NCBI GenBank assembly: GCA_949316235.1
Contig: OX438743.1
Location: 32,147,242-32,211,241 of the forward strand
DNA length: 64,000 nucleotides
Source of the DNA: Oegoconia quadripuncta
Lineage: Eukaryota; Arthropoda; Insecta; Lepidoptera; Autostichidae
Reading direction: 5' to 3'
Positions within the stretch are counted from its first letter, which is position 1. Each line of letters starts with the position of its first letter. Made by a program: the position numbers and the translations under genes. The notes below the pieces were generated by a model. It was not told the origin of the DNA and did no database searches. It saw only the letters and a program-made list of their open reading frames with translations. This document shows, piece after piece, positions 33,070 to 44,010 of the stretch.

Positions 33070-33125
33070 AAAGGCATTATTAGCCACTGCTGAATATAGG
33101 CCTCCCCCATAGAATTCAGAGCGAC
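33070..33125 (-). repeat. RTE-like LINE 3' terminal fragment
   Basis: CCACTGCTGAATATAGGCCT then CCCCCATAGAATTC matches the piece at 22115-22145. Confidence 0.6.
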
Positions 33126-34055
33126 CGACAATGTGTAATTTGTTTTAGGTAAATTCCTTTAATTACATCAGAATGTTCACCCAACTATAGTTACCAGCTA
33201 GCGACAAAGCTGTAGCTAGTAACGTTGTAGATTGATGTTGAGATTTCTAATTATTAAAAGAAATCTTTTCCATTAGTAAAGTCAAGGAACTCTGTTGGCT
33301 GTCTACTAGAGGCATTTTCATACGAATGACTGACACAGAGTGCCAGAATGCTAAATATGAATGATATCACCAGTAGGAACATAGTACCTAACACATGATC
33401 AATCATATTCACGCGTTTTAAGTAGATACTTGCTATAAGTACTCGTAGATGGTATCAACTGTTGCTACATAGAAATTAAATGATACGTCTATACTACGTA
33501 GAACCTAAAAGTCTACGTATCGTTGCAAAAGTGCGCAAACTCTCAATCAGAGATAATCGAAATGTATATTGATTTTTTTGCATCGCTCTCTGTACTGCGC
33601 AACCCCAATTGGATAGATTGATTAATCGACGCATTAATTCAATTTATACTTTTGTACTTGTGTATTAGCCAACAAAACTCCTTGTCATCAGAATAAACTT
33701 TATGTTTTGCTATTGTCCAATCGGTTAAGATTTACATAAAATTATTATTATTCTTTTTTTATTTTATTTTAAGAACACAAACAGTCAAAGCATAATACAA
33801 GAAACATATTGGTAAAATAATAATTCTTTGACAAACAGTGTCCACAGATAAAATTTTTCAGAAAACATATTCATTTAACACCACCAGAACTATAACAGAC
33901 GAATACATCGCCATGCCCAAAAAAAAAAATTTATATGCAATGGATCCCAAAAGCGCACGAACAACCACAGCCCCGGCTTCTCTGTTTTTTTTTTATAATT
34001 TTTTATGTAAATTATATTTTATTCTTGTGCAGTAAATTATTGCACGTAAGTTGTC
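33126..34055. other. intergenic, nothing recognised
   Basis: AT-rich, with A and T homopolymers around 33920 and 33985. No supported gene. Confidence 0.4.
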
Positions 34056-34150
34056 TTTATTTTTAACCGACTTCAAAAAGGAGGAGATTCTATGTTCGTC
34101 TCGTCTCTAGGTATTTTTTGTTTTTATGTATGTTGACCCACATTTTTGTC
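34056..34150 (+). repeat. dispersed repeat fragment (TTTTTAACCGACTTCAAAAAGG)
   Basis: TTTAACCGACTTCAAAAAGG then AGGAGATTCTATGTTCG; same motif as 29950. Confidence 0.5.
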
Positions 34151-34574
34151 AATTATTAACCGTTTTTTGATGATAGTTTTTTTATTTGATAGGGTTTACG
34201 TACTGCTAAAGCGGTTGCATTTAAATTGGTTGAGATTTGTTGATGCACTCTGGAGTTTGAGAATGGAACCTTACTGTAATCAGTACTTTAGTCAATATTT
34301 CTGTAAAAATGATAATATCAATTCATAGTTCATTACTGGGTATAACCCGATTTATATCGCTTTCCATTAGAAAATATGCCCTAAGTGCTACGCTGGATAT
34401 CGCAGATTTTTTGGCGACTTAGTAACAAGATACTATATATTCACTGGTCCGTAGACCATAGGCCAGTTTCCGACTTAAAATTATGATATTACAAAATATA
34501 CTATCAATAAGTGAAATTAAATATTACACAATTTAGTGTCTGCATCCAGTTGTAGATGATCGAAGCCTGCATCA

Positions 34575-34866
34575 CTTCATCATCATCATCATCAGCCCGT
34601 GAACATCTCACTGCAGAGATGGATGGGTCATAGTCCATCACACTAGCCCAATGCGGCTTTCACATGCCTTTGAATTTTTATTTCTCAGGCATGCAGGTTT
34701 TCTCGCGATGTTTTCATTCACCGTTTTAAAAACAATCGGTTAAATGCACATAAGTAATTAAATTAAATTTAAAAACTCAGTGGTTCATGGCCTGCCTAGG
34801 AATTAAACCAGGACCTCCGAAATTGGGAGGCCGCGTCACAACTGCTGAGCCACCGACGCTCTCATC
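34575..34866 (-). repeat. SINE-d copy
   Basis: On the minus strand: head GGTGGCTCAGCAGTTGTGAC, GGTCCTGGTTTAATTCCTAG, GCAGGCCATG. Body: GTGCATTTAACCGATTG, CATGCCTGAGAAATAAAAAT. Tail: (ATG)n at 34576-34590. Partners at 48045 and 61248. Confidence 0.8.
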
Positions 34867-35313
34867 ACTTAGTTTAATTTAAATAAATTTCAACAATTCT
34901 ACATTGCTCCTTTGGCTTTTAATATAGAAAGAACGCCTACATCACGATATAATCAGTATGAATTAGGAAAAGTATACCTACAATTGTCTATATAAATCAT
35001 TCTACCTGTGACTATAATCACTAAATACTCACGAATCTCAGCAAGCAGTCCGGTTGGTGCAACACGATCCAAATAAGTTAGTGGTCAAGAGTGACCTTCT
35101 GATCCTTAATCTTACAATACTCAATCAGACAATGAGTCACGATTAGAGAGACCTACTTGTTAGTCTTTTTCTATCTGATTAGTCTATTTTTCTAATCTGA
35201 TTTTGTGTCACTTGGATTGGCTTGTGTTAGTTGATATTTCATCTTGTGCAAATCTTAGATAGTATTTTGGGTAGAAATACTAAAATATATATTGTACATA
35301 TATTACTACTTTT

Positions 35314-35612
35314 ATGCACTTTAATGTGCAACATGTTAGCGCTTAAATTTAATCACACATGATGTTCAGAGGGTTTATTCCGTCCAGTGGCGCCCTCATG
35401 TGATAAATGAAGATTTATTTTTAAATACAGAATAAAAATCGCTCTGATCTGCACTCGAGAAGCCGAAGATGGGAGCGTGAAAACGTGAGCATGTTCAGGA
35501 CACCCAATTTATTATTGTCGGACTGGTTATCTTATCTCAAATTGCCGGACCAACCTCCGTTTTGTAAACCTTCCATTGTTTACGTTGAGCCACGGTTGCG
35601 GTCGAAAATTTA
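35314..35612 (-). repeat. degenerate SINE-b copy with an internal insertion
   Basis: Ends recognisable: GTGCAACATGTTAGCGCTTA, AATCACACATGATGTTCAGA at the left; GACTGGTTATCTTATCTCA and GTTTACGTTGAGCCACGGTT then GCGG at the right. About 95 bases after 35370 (GGTTTATTCCGTCCAGTGGC...) do not belong to the family. Confidence 0.55.
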
Positions 35613-35859
35613 GGAATAAACAAGACATTTTAAATCACTGGTATGGATAGTATCATGACCCGCGTGGTTGGTTAAGACTCCTACGCTCTAGAAACAGAAG
35701 TCTGTGTCCCAGTAGCAGGGAGGTAAATGTGTAAGGCTGAATGTGGAAGCATGCTCACCTAGAACAGCCAGCTTATTGAAAGGATTGGGGAAGACTGACG
35801 GCGGCACACATATGAGACCACAGGATAAGCTGATGGTAATCTTAGTAACTTATCAAACT

Positions 35860-36065
35860 TCAAACTTCAAACTTCAAGCATTTATTTCAACGTAAGATAC
35901 ATGATATCATTTGTTGAATGTCAATTTAAATCTACTGGAAATAAAAAAAGTTTGCATTTATCTGTCAGTCGGTATGTCTAAGCTACTACCGCTTCGGAAA
36001 GGGAATTCATCTGTGGGAAAAGAAGCGGCGCATGAAACCCACAGGATCCTGGCGTGCACATAAAA
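35860..36065 (-). repeat. LINE 3' end (same family as 23715-24150)
   Basis: + strand CTTCAAACTTCAAACTTCAA at 35859 is a repeated 3' tail in reverse. Then GCATTTATTTCAACGTAAGA and CTAAGCTACTACCGCTTCGG then AAAGGG, matching 23767-23790. Confidence 0.6.
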
Positions 36066-36429
36066 AAATAACATACCACGAAATCGTACTGACCTATTGT
36101 TTCTTTCTTTCATTCGCCACCGGGGATCAGCTGAAAACTCGCCATAGCATAATGCTGGCTACCCTTTCCAGTAATTCATCCTAAGCACCGCAACCCTGTT
36201 AATGATAGTAATTTAGTGTTAGTGTGGATAATGAATAAAAATACATTCTATGTTATTCTGTAAGCCACAGGCAGAAATTTATTCTTATTACATTTAAATT
36301 ACTACAAACTTTACTAACATAGCTTAGAATTTATGGTCACTCGAAATTTCACCGCGGTTTCAGATGCGACACTCACAAATAAGCTTATAGAATAACCACA
36401 CTGAACTTGTAAATGTTGCTCATGTGGGA

Positions 36430-36500
36430 AATGTAATCGCAACCTCCGAATTGGTAGTTCGATGTTGATTTGAGATAACATTGAGCTCCGGAGGCGGAAC
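36430..36500 (-). repeat. SINE-b head fragment
   Basis: ATCGCAACCTCCGAATTGGT ... CATTGAGCTCCGGAGGCGG resembles the reversed SINE-b head (CGACCTCCGAATCGTAAAC ... CATTGAGCCACGGAGGCGG). Short and degenerate. Confidence 0.45.
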
Positions 36501-36880
36501 ACTTGCACTACAGAAGTGGACAGTGGAGTGGACGCACGCACACACTGGCTAGTTTATAGCACTTATTATTGTAGGGAGTGCTAGGGCACTTCCTCGTATC
36601 GAGTAGTGCGTTACGTAAGCCGGTGATTTCACATTATTATTATCTTACTCGGACACTGCACCCTTTTCCTCTTTCCTGATACTGGTTATCAAATTGCGAA
36701 GAATACTTGTAGTATTATTACATGTTCCGGTATTTACTGCACGGACATCCATTACGAGAGATGGCATGACTATTTTGTGCGCTTGCGCTCACATAGGGAG
36801 GTCTACTAAGTAGGGAGTATTTTTAATTTGTGATGCCATGCAGACGCGTTTGATCTTAGGCCCCTATTAATAAACCGTCC

Positions 36881-36902
36881 AGCGTCAACTTAAGTTGACG
36901 CT
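36881..36902. repeat. perfect 22-bp palindrome
   Basis: AGCGTCAACTT followed by its exact reverse complement. No surrounding repeat recognised. Confidence 0.9.
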
Positions 36903-37933
36903 TGAGAATCTGTTGCATATTAAAAAAGATTCAAAAAAAAATAGTATTGAGACTGAGATGCGAGATCAATATGATAGACGGTGACGATGTAACCACAACA
37001 GAAATATAGTCCCAGTAATGCCATTCATCCTAATATCTGAAGATCCCGACATTTTACGATTCGCTGAACTACGACGCCGCCGGCGTGGATTTCCGTAGCT
37101 TGATACTACCTACGTTTTATAATTACAAAAGTGGGGCACTACGACAATATTTTGTAATAAATACTAATTTAATCACAAAAGCGAGTTTGCTAGAACATCA
37201 CATTTCTGAGAATAAATATGACCGTCAACATTAACGACATCATTAGAATTACATAAAAATTAATTACCACGAAGTAATTGCCACTTAGGCTTTAACGTAT
37301 GCAGCCATTTTCACTAGCCTGTCCGTCCGTACATCAGTCATCATTGTACATTTCATCACGCCTCAACGCATGTGCTTTTATCGCGCCATCTTTGACTGTT
37401 TGCATGGCGTAGTGCAAAAGTGGTTTCGCTGACCCACTTGTGGTGAAAATAAAACCATAGATTCTACCTCATGATAAAATAAATTAGATGGTAGCTGAAT
37501 AGACAATTACCATCAATTGCCCAATAATTTATTTGAAGTGACAATTTCCGTTTACTTTATTAAGGTAAAATGGATATAACATTGCGGATATGTCGCAGGC
37601 AGGTGGTTAAATTAGGCATTCACCATCCAATTAAATGCCTAGTTTTGTATGGCGGACTTTTTCTGCAATAAAGGAAACAGCGCTGCCGCAGAGCCCCATA
37701 GCGTAGGCCTTTTTTGTCTCTGGTAAAATGCCTTTTTCATTTAATGTCTAATAGAAGGCTCTATCAACCAATATTATGGAAACTTACTTTGGTTTGGCAA
37801 AAAAAATCCTTGTTTTTTTTTTTTTGTAAAATTGAAAAAAATGGGTGTGGCTTCATTCGCTGGATTAGCTTCAACGAAATAGGTTATTTTAGAGCAGCTT
37901 TACAGATTAGTTGTTCTACTTCGAGTTTCCAAT
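36903..37933. other. intergenic, nothing recognised
   Basis: A GC-richer patch at 37020-37110 (ACGACGCCGCCGGCGTGGAT) stands out. One frame through it is open for about 28 codons, but no domain is recognisable. No gene supported. Confidence 0.35.
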
Positions 37934-38151
37934 TAGTCTAACTAATCCAACTAATATTATAAATCCGAAAGTTTTGATTGTACATTAAATTTGTTTGTGG
38001 CTCAATCACGGCGAAACGGTTGAACCGATTTGGTGCACACAGATATCCTGGATGAAGACATAGGATACTTTTTATCTTAGTAACCTACAGATCTCACGAA
38101 GATTACTTCGAAGTAAAGTAATACCATACGGTCATGGGCGGAGAGCTAGTA
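37934..38151 (+). mobile_element. Helitron-like non-autonomous element
   Basis: Starts TCTAACTAATCCAACTAATA then TTATAAATCCGAAAGTTT, with GCTCAATCACGGCGAAACGG then TTGAACCGATTTGG in the middle, and ends GGGCGGAGAGCTAG|T. A 5' TC, 3' CTAG and insertion beside T fit Helitrons; the 3' hairpin is weak. Better-preserved relative at 56340-56563. Confidence 0.55.
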
Positions 38152-38187
38152 TATAGGGCGATGAACATACAGGCAGTAAAAAATAAT

Positions 38188-38467
38188 TTTAAGCCTTAAA
38201 GTACTTTTTGGTTTGTATGTGTGTCATAACTTATCTGTATCTATCTACTATATATTAAGTTTATCTATCTACTTATATACTCTAAACCGTGTAGTGCAGT
38301 GTAGTAAGGGTGCTATTTGAGTACATTTCAATAAATCCTGAAATGGTATACTTCGATTTATAGTGATAGTAAAAAGACATATTTTCTGTGTAACAGTAAT
38401 TTTTTCACATTTTATGTAGTTTTATTTTTTTAATACTTTTTTTTACAATTTCTGCATGTACTGGTGA
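38188..38467 (+). repeat. 280-bp unclassified repeat, copy 1 (interrupted by a MITE)
   Basis: TAAGCCTTAAAGTACTTTTT then GGTTTGTATG through TACAATTTCTGCATGTACTG matches 41250-41535 closely. The repeat resumes after the MITE at 38823 (ATCTATAGGTACAAGG, compare ATCTATAGTACAAGC at 41547). Confidence 0.85.
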
Positions 38468-38822
38468 GTTTTTTTTCCGTAAGGAAAAACATAGGGCATA
38501 ATTTAGGTAAGTGAAATAGAAGGTATTGCAATGGGTAGTTTAATTTTTCTTTTCCTCAAAACCATAAAATATAATAAAACGTTGTGGTATTTGACAGTGG
38601 CGTATGTAACCTATTGCACATAATTACATCATTAAATTAAAAAAACTTGGAGAAAATTTGAGTTCCAATTAAAATTCGCATGATAAGAACCCTAGGAATC
38701 CCGCCAGTCGCATATCAAAAACGTGGGTCGAAAAAAAATAATTAAACTACCTATGCCAATAACTTTTATTTCACTTACCTAATATGCCCTATTTTTTTCC
38801 TTACGGTAAAAAAACTCATCCG
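38468..38822. mobile_element. TIR MITE with about 95-bp inverted arms
   Basis: Left arm GAGTTTTTTTTCCGTAAGGA, AAACATAGGGCATAATTTAG, GTAAGTGAAATAGAAGGTAT. Right arm is its reverse complement (TATTTCACTTACCTAATATG, CCCTATTTTTTTCCTTACGG, TAAAAAAACTC). The intact copy at 41250-41560 shows the site without the MITE. Confidence 0.8.
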
Positions 38823-39118
38823 TCATTTGTATCTATAGGTACAAGGTTTATGAGTATGACTTAAAAGCACTTGAATTTTCATCCTATACAGCGACGAGAC
38901 CTGGGCACATCCTATTGTATGTTACTGATTGTTGCCGGCACGCGGCAGGTGTTCATTGACGCCGGCGCATAGATCAGCTGATTACCATCTAACATTAATT
39001 AAACTTGTACCAATGTGCATTGTTCGTCGCCAATTTTGTTTTATTACTTTTTCACCTTCGACCTACACGTGGTTGTTTTATAGATAAATAAGTTATGTAT
39101 TACAGATATCTATATGAC

Positions 39119-39255
39119 AACCTATTGCTGTAGTGGATAGTGACCGTGTTTGCGATACCAACTGTTGTGAGTTCCAATCCCTCTAGAGGTAAATGCTTGT
39201 GTTGTGTGATGAATACGAACATTTATTCATGAGTCGGGCTATCTAATAATATATA
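39119..39255 (+). repeat. SINE-a 5' part, cut by the foldback element
   Basis: CTATTGCTGTAGTGGATAGT (A box), TGAGTTCCAATCCCTC (mutated B box), GATGAATACGAACATTTATT then CATGAGTCGG, then the foldback element. No continuation after 40075 because a LINE follows. Confidence 0.7.
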
Positions 39256-40075
39256 TACAGGGCGTCCCAAAGTTATGGGACATGAAGGGGAAGTACCTTA
39301 AATATTGTAGATAGTGAATTTTGCTCAAAGAAGACTTTATGTTATTTTTAAAAGTTAGTAATTCTGCATTCATAGATTTTCTAAAAATTACTTGCTTCGG
39401 CTGGGAATCGAACCGACTTAAATGTGAAAAAAAAAACACCCTACTTTTATGATGCCAATCGAAAGAATAGCTAAAAAATAATAACTCTGCCTAAGTAACA
39501 TAGTATTTTAAAAGAAAGGAACAACATAAAATGATTGAGTCAAATTTCAAGAAAGTTATTTATTGCCGACGACGTTCGAAAAGTAGCGATATTATCATTC
39601 CAAAGATAGCATTGATTATTCGTAAATAAGTACCCACTTCATAAAATCAACAGGCAGCGGGCTCATTAAAAGATTGGCGATTTGCGTAAAACAAGAGGGA
39701 TCACATTTTGAGCATTTAATTAATTAATTTACAAAAAAATACCTACTTAATTGACTACGGCAGTTTCATGTATGTTTTTTATTTGATTAAAATGATTAAT
39801 TTCACGTTGTTCCTTTCTTTTAAAATACTATGTTACTTAGGCAGAGTTATTATTTTTTAGCTATTCTTTCGATTGGCATCATAAAAGTAGGGTGTTTTTT
39901 TTTTCACATTTGAGTCGGTTCGATTCCCAGCCGAAGCAAATAATTTTTAGAAAATCTATGAATGCAGAATTACTAACTTTTAAAAATAACATAAAGTCTT
40001 CTTTGAGCAAAATTCACTATCTACGATATTTAAGGTACTTCCCCTTCATGTCCCATAACTTTGGGACGCCCTGTA
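39256..40075. mobile_element. long-armed foldback element 2
   Basis: Arms 39256-39526 and 39805-40075, same sequence as element 1, with terminal TACAGGGCGTCCCAAAGTTA and its reverse complement. The interior is inverted relative to element 1. It keeps a shorter transposase tail on the + strand at about 39645-39720 (STGSGLIKRLAICVKQEGSH, then FEHLIN and stop) and has a different segment (39565-39640) where element 1 has the DFFFWGY part. Confidence 0.85.
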
Positions 40076-40079
40076 TATA

Positions 40080-41205
40080 TTTTTTTTTTTTTTTGAAATG
40101 AAAATCTTTATTATTATGCCATTAAACACTATAGAACTCACATTTTTTTACCATAGGTAGTATAATATTTAAACAAATGTTATCCTGGCATCATTATCTA
40201 AGAAGTATATTACTTAAACTCTGTCTCCTACACTAGTCCTAGAACCGTATCGCAGGAAGACAGCTACCGTAGAAATAAGTAGCCAAGTTACATTTTTATA
40301 CAATCTGTGATGCAAATAAAGATTTTTTTGTATATTAAATTTAAAGAAAAATAAAGAAAAGAAGAAAATGTAACATCTCTGCAAGTGTAGTTTTGTGGGA
40401 ATACATATGAGTGTTAATGTATATGTGTGTGTATGTGATTGCGAGTGTTCCTTTTTGTATATGTGATGGCGGGCTATGATATATATATAATATTATACCT
40501 GAGTGATATGCTTTATGATATATATGAAGATGCCTGTGAAGTGGACAATTAATTGGAGATGCTATTTAATAACTTGCATTAGTATTTCTGTATGGTCATA
40601 GTCTTTAGTATGCAACCAGTCTTTCACCTTTGTTAAATTAAGTTTCCTGTGGGCTTCGCTTTGGTTTTCCTTGCGATATATGTTAATTACGAAAGGTGTG
40701 AGAAATGTCCTAAAACGTTGTGCAAATACGGTTTTGACTCCTTGTGTATATAACGAACCCAATCTAACATTACCACAATAGCAGATTAATTTATTGTTTG
40801 CATAGTCCTTAAAAAGTTGCAACAGGTACATTTGTCTCACAGCCAGTAGTTTAGTATCCTGATACAGTGCAAAAGAAGCGTACCTAAAAGGTTTACCGAA
40901 GAGTATCTTTATAGCTGCTCTTTGTGCTCTTTCAGCTTTGATCAGATGGGTCTTAGCAGCTCCTCCCCAAGTGGATATGCAATACATAATTATTGACTGA
41001 GCAAGTGCCTGATATATTTGCTTAAGGGGCTGCCAAAAGAAAAAAGTGCTGTATCCGCAATACATCTGAGAGCCTTAAAAATTCCGAAGAGCTTTCTAAG
41101 TCTTCCAACGACATAATTAATGTGGTCCACCCAAGTTAGCCTGTCATCCAGCTTCACACCAAGATACCTTATATTCGGGACTTCTCCGATTGTAGGAATC
41201 TATAT
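40080..41205 (-). pseudogene. 5'-truncated LINE: reverse-transcriptase C-terminus, 3' UTR, poly(A)
   Basis: The minus-strand frame at 41065-40562 (ending MQVIK) holds IYQALAQSIIMYCISTWGGA and AERAQRAAIKILFGKP, the Y-WG and RAQRxAIRxI signatures that follow the catalytic domain in jockey/CR1-like reverse transcriptases. Upstream, 41200-41070 encodes IPTIGEVPNIRYLGVKLDDR then LTWVDHI in another frame, so a frameshift near 41050 kills it. The catalytic Y-D-D part is absent. Below 40562 lies an A/T-rich 3' UTR with AATAAAG, ending in a poly(A) tail (T run 40081-40095), directly against the foldback end. Confidence 0.8.
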
Positions 41206-41249
41206 AAATATTTATATTATCGTTAACTAGTACCTACTAGTCAATTTAA

Positions 41250-41560
41250 ATACTTTAAGCCTTAAAGTACTTTTTGGTTTGTATGTATGTCATAACTTAT
41301 CTATATCTATCTGCTATATATTAAGTTCATCTATCTACTTATATACTTTAAACCGTGTAGTACAGTGTAGTAAGCGTGCTATTTGAGTACATTTCATTAA
41401 ATCCTGAAATGGTATACTTCGATTTATTTTTATGTGAAATGACATATTTTCTGTTTAAGTAACAGCAGTTTTTTCAATTTTTTTGTAATTTTATTTTTTT
41501 TAATACTTTTTTTTACAATTTTTGCATATACTGGATGAGTTACCTATCTATAGTACAAGC
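41250..41560 (+). repeat. 280-bp unclassified repeat, copy 2 (uninterrupted)
   Basis: TAAGCCTTAAAGTACTTTTT through GCATATACTGGATGAGTTAC, CTATCTATAGTACAAGC. Serves as the empty-site reference for the MITE at 38468. No protein-coding capacity. Confidence 0.85.
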
Positions 41561-41617
41561 TAGTTTAGAACTTGTTGATTGGTATATGTGTCATTTATTT
41601 ATTACAGCTAAGAAGCA

Positions 41618-41961
41618 CTGGTGGTGTAGTCGCATTCGCTATACGTTTTCGATTAGGTAGCGAAGTTAAGCAATGTCTGGCGCGGTCACCCCTTAGATTA
41701 AATAGTCGAGCCCAGTTATTTTCAATTGAAAGTGGTCGTTAAGCGAAGTTGTGGCCTACATGGGCTACTTAAACACTGACTGTCAGGTGGCCATCAGTCT
41801 GACAAATCTGCACTGGGCCCGGCGTGGTGGATTATGGCGCATGAGACGAGACTGCGCCCCAACAATGGGGACGTGTAAGGCGTGTTAATGGTGTTGTTTT
41901 AAACATATATATTTTTGTATCCTACATTGAATAAAATATTTTTGATTTGATTTGATTTGTT
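41618..41961 (+). repeat. SINE-e: 5S-rRNA-like SINE, copy 2, near full length
   Basis: Head: GGTGGTGTAGTCGCATTCGC, CGATTAGGTAGCGAAGTTAA then GCAATGTCTGGCGCGGTCAC, resembling the 5S internal control region. Body: CTGTCAGGTGGCCATCAGTC then TGACAAATCTGCAC, GGCCCGGCGTGGTGGATTAT then GGCGCATGAG. Tail: AATAAAATATTTTTGATTTG then ATTTGATTTG, a LINE-style short tandem tail. Copy 1 at 1139 shares head and body. Confidence 0.7.
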
Positions 41962-42009
41962 GAATATGTAACTGTATTTTCTTTTTTAATGCGTAACAAA
42001 GTGTATTGT

Positions 42010-42205
42010 AAATAGCCGCTTCCGTGGCGGTACAAATCGGAGGTCGCGGCTTCGTTGCCTAACCATAGGTGGCCATCACTGCTACAAACAATCAGTCTGA
42101 CACAAATCTACTATCAATCTGACACAAATCTACTATCTGTCTGACACAAATATTCGCTCTAACCCCGCGTGGTGGATTATGGCGCATGCTCTCCCAAAAG
42201 GGGGG
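42010..42205 (+). repeat. composite SINE-b head and SINE-e tail with a local triplication
   Basis: A deleted SINE-b head (CCGCTTCCGTGGCGGTACAA, GGAGGTCGCGGCTTCG) runs into SINE-e body (GGTGGCCATCACTGCTACAA). Then TCTGACACAAATCTACTATC occurs as tandem units of about 22 bp, then GCGTGGTGGATTATGGCGCA. Confidence 0.6.
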
Positions 42206-42243
42206 AAAACTATGATCTAATCTGTTGGTGATAATTACCCATA

Positions 42244-42573
42244 CCTTTTTTATGCACAACAGATTAGCACTTGACCATCACACCTGATGTAAGTGAAGAT
42301 GAGGCCGAAGATGGAAGCGTGCTCACCCGGAACCCCAATATTATTTTGGGGGACTGGTTATCTTATTTATAATAAACGGAACACGACAATGCTGTTAACA
42401 TTGCTGTTTGGCGGCAGACTTAGATAAGATGGTGGTAACTAGCCACGCGGACATTAAAAATGCCCTCCCACCAACTAAACCGAGTATTAAACATGTACCC
42501 CGTTGGGGATCGAACGCGCGACCTGCGATTCGTGAGTCCTATGTTGTTTAAATTGACCCACGGAGGCGGTTAT
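42244..42573 (-). repeat. SINE-b copy, full length
   Basis: Reversed head with B box (GGGGATCGAACGCGCGACCT) and ...TTGACCCACGGAGGCGG at the right end; tail T run at 42247. All body blocks present. Confidence 0.85.
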
Positions 42574-43079
42574 ACCTTATTCAATAAGTTATTGGTTACG
42601 TATAAAAAACAACCTTGAGCTTCGTTGTTCACTTGTATGTCACTGTTGCTTTTCTCAGACACTACACATGTATTTTGCAATTCGGTTCCGTTTATACGAG
42701 TACATACTTGTCTTTCAAAATTATCAGACTGTTACACATCTTTTTCACTGAAAACACAATTTTTAGTTCACATAGTATTGTGGTTGTTTTACCACAATAT
42801 CAACCTTCTCCCATTTCGTAAGTGATCTCGTTTCGAAAGATTTTCTGTTATTGCACTGATGCGATAGTATCAATAATACAAGTGCGGTTATATAATACAT
42901 CATTTACATGTGTAAATACATCCATCGTTTATAAAATACCTATTACACACATGTTACATAAATAATTTTCAGAAGAGAATGGTGTATGGCCATTGTTTTC
43001 TAACCGCTAACCATGACCATTGAAATTGCTCATTATATTTATTGTAAAAATTCGAACAAATACTGAGACTTTCTTTTTT
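42574..43079. other. intergenic, nothing recognised
   Basis: Overlapping frames at 42615-42825 show no recognisable domain. Confidence 0.4.
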
Positions 43080-43375
43080 TTGCTTTGGGGTAGGTATAAT
43101 ATTTATTATCCCCGACGAAAAAGCACCGGTGTTGGGTTAGTCGGGGCGTTGTCTGTTCATGTGTGTGTCTAATCTTTATCCGGATAACGATCGTCCAGAC
43201 GAATGTCAGTAATGCGTGGTACGATTTGAGTAAGGTTTTTTTTTATATTTAAGATTGAACCCGGGGATAGGTTCTTAGCTATGTTTGATGGAAATCGGAT
43301 AAGCCATTCCAAAGGTATTTAGCCTTTAACATAGTTAGTTTCGTCGATCATTTGTTTTCTCGGGGTTTCTAAATT
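43080..43375. repeat. CGACGAAAAA...-family repeat copy, diverged
   Basis: ATTATCCCCGACGAAAAAGC, ACCGGTGTTGG at the left and TTGAACCCGGGGATAGGTTC, CGGGGTTTCTAAATTATC at the right; related in order to 51868-52085 and 53770-54105. Confidence 0.5.
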
Positions 43376-43424
43376 ATCATTTATACATAGTTATTATTTT
43401 GTGCAATAAAGAGTATTTGTATTG

Positions 43425-43515
43425 TAAGTATTGTATGGTATTGTATTGTATTCCATTCTGTTGGATTCTAGTGCATTGCATTGAATCGTATCATATGGTA
43501 TCGTATTGTATTAAT
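43425..43515 (+). repeat. degenerate (GTATT)n-like tract
   Basis: GTATTGTATGGTATTGTATT then GTATTCC, continuing to ATCGTATTGTATT with point changes. Confidence 0.7.
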
Positions 43516-44010
43516 TTTGTTGTGGTCTATAACTGCTGTGGTACTCAATTTAATTTGAGAGGCGTATTTTAATTTAGCTAATAGGGAAGGGAAACGTTAT
43601 ATTAATCAACGAATTAATAGTTATTTAATAATAATGAAATCATATTACATAGTACTGTGATCGATGATGGCGTAATTAGTGGTTATGGGTACATATAGAT
43701 TATATTACAAATTTCTTTTCGAAATGCTTGTACTAAATATAATTCCAGTTTACGTTCAACTGTGTTCCGGTTTGAGGGGAAAAAGAATTTTTAGTGTATT
43801 AAATCAGTCTTCAGCATTGTTCATAACTTTTGTCACAGCCTGCAGCAAATGTACATAGGGGTATTAATTATCAATCGCAAGCATGAGCCGCACTAAATTA
43901 GTAACAGTGTGAGATAATAGTTCCTTTTTAAATGAATTTGGGTTTTTAATAATAAGGTTTATTGAATAAATCACAAAATGATGAAAGTATAAAAATATTT
44001 TGCACCAAAC

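Noticed and set aside
37020..37110. GC-rich patch as a coding exon
   Set aside because: Only about 28 open codons, no clear splice sites, and an ending in a low-complexity Arg run; not enough for a call.
39892..40101. Conserved frame MFFFSHLSRFDSQPK..., present four times in the window
   Set aside because: It lies in the arms of the two foldback elements, so its four copies reflect repeat copies, not a protein family. The start is in a T run and the end runs into the transposon terminus.
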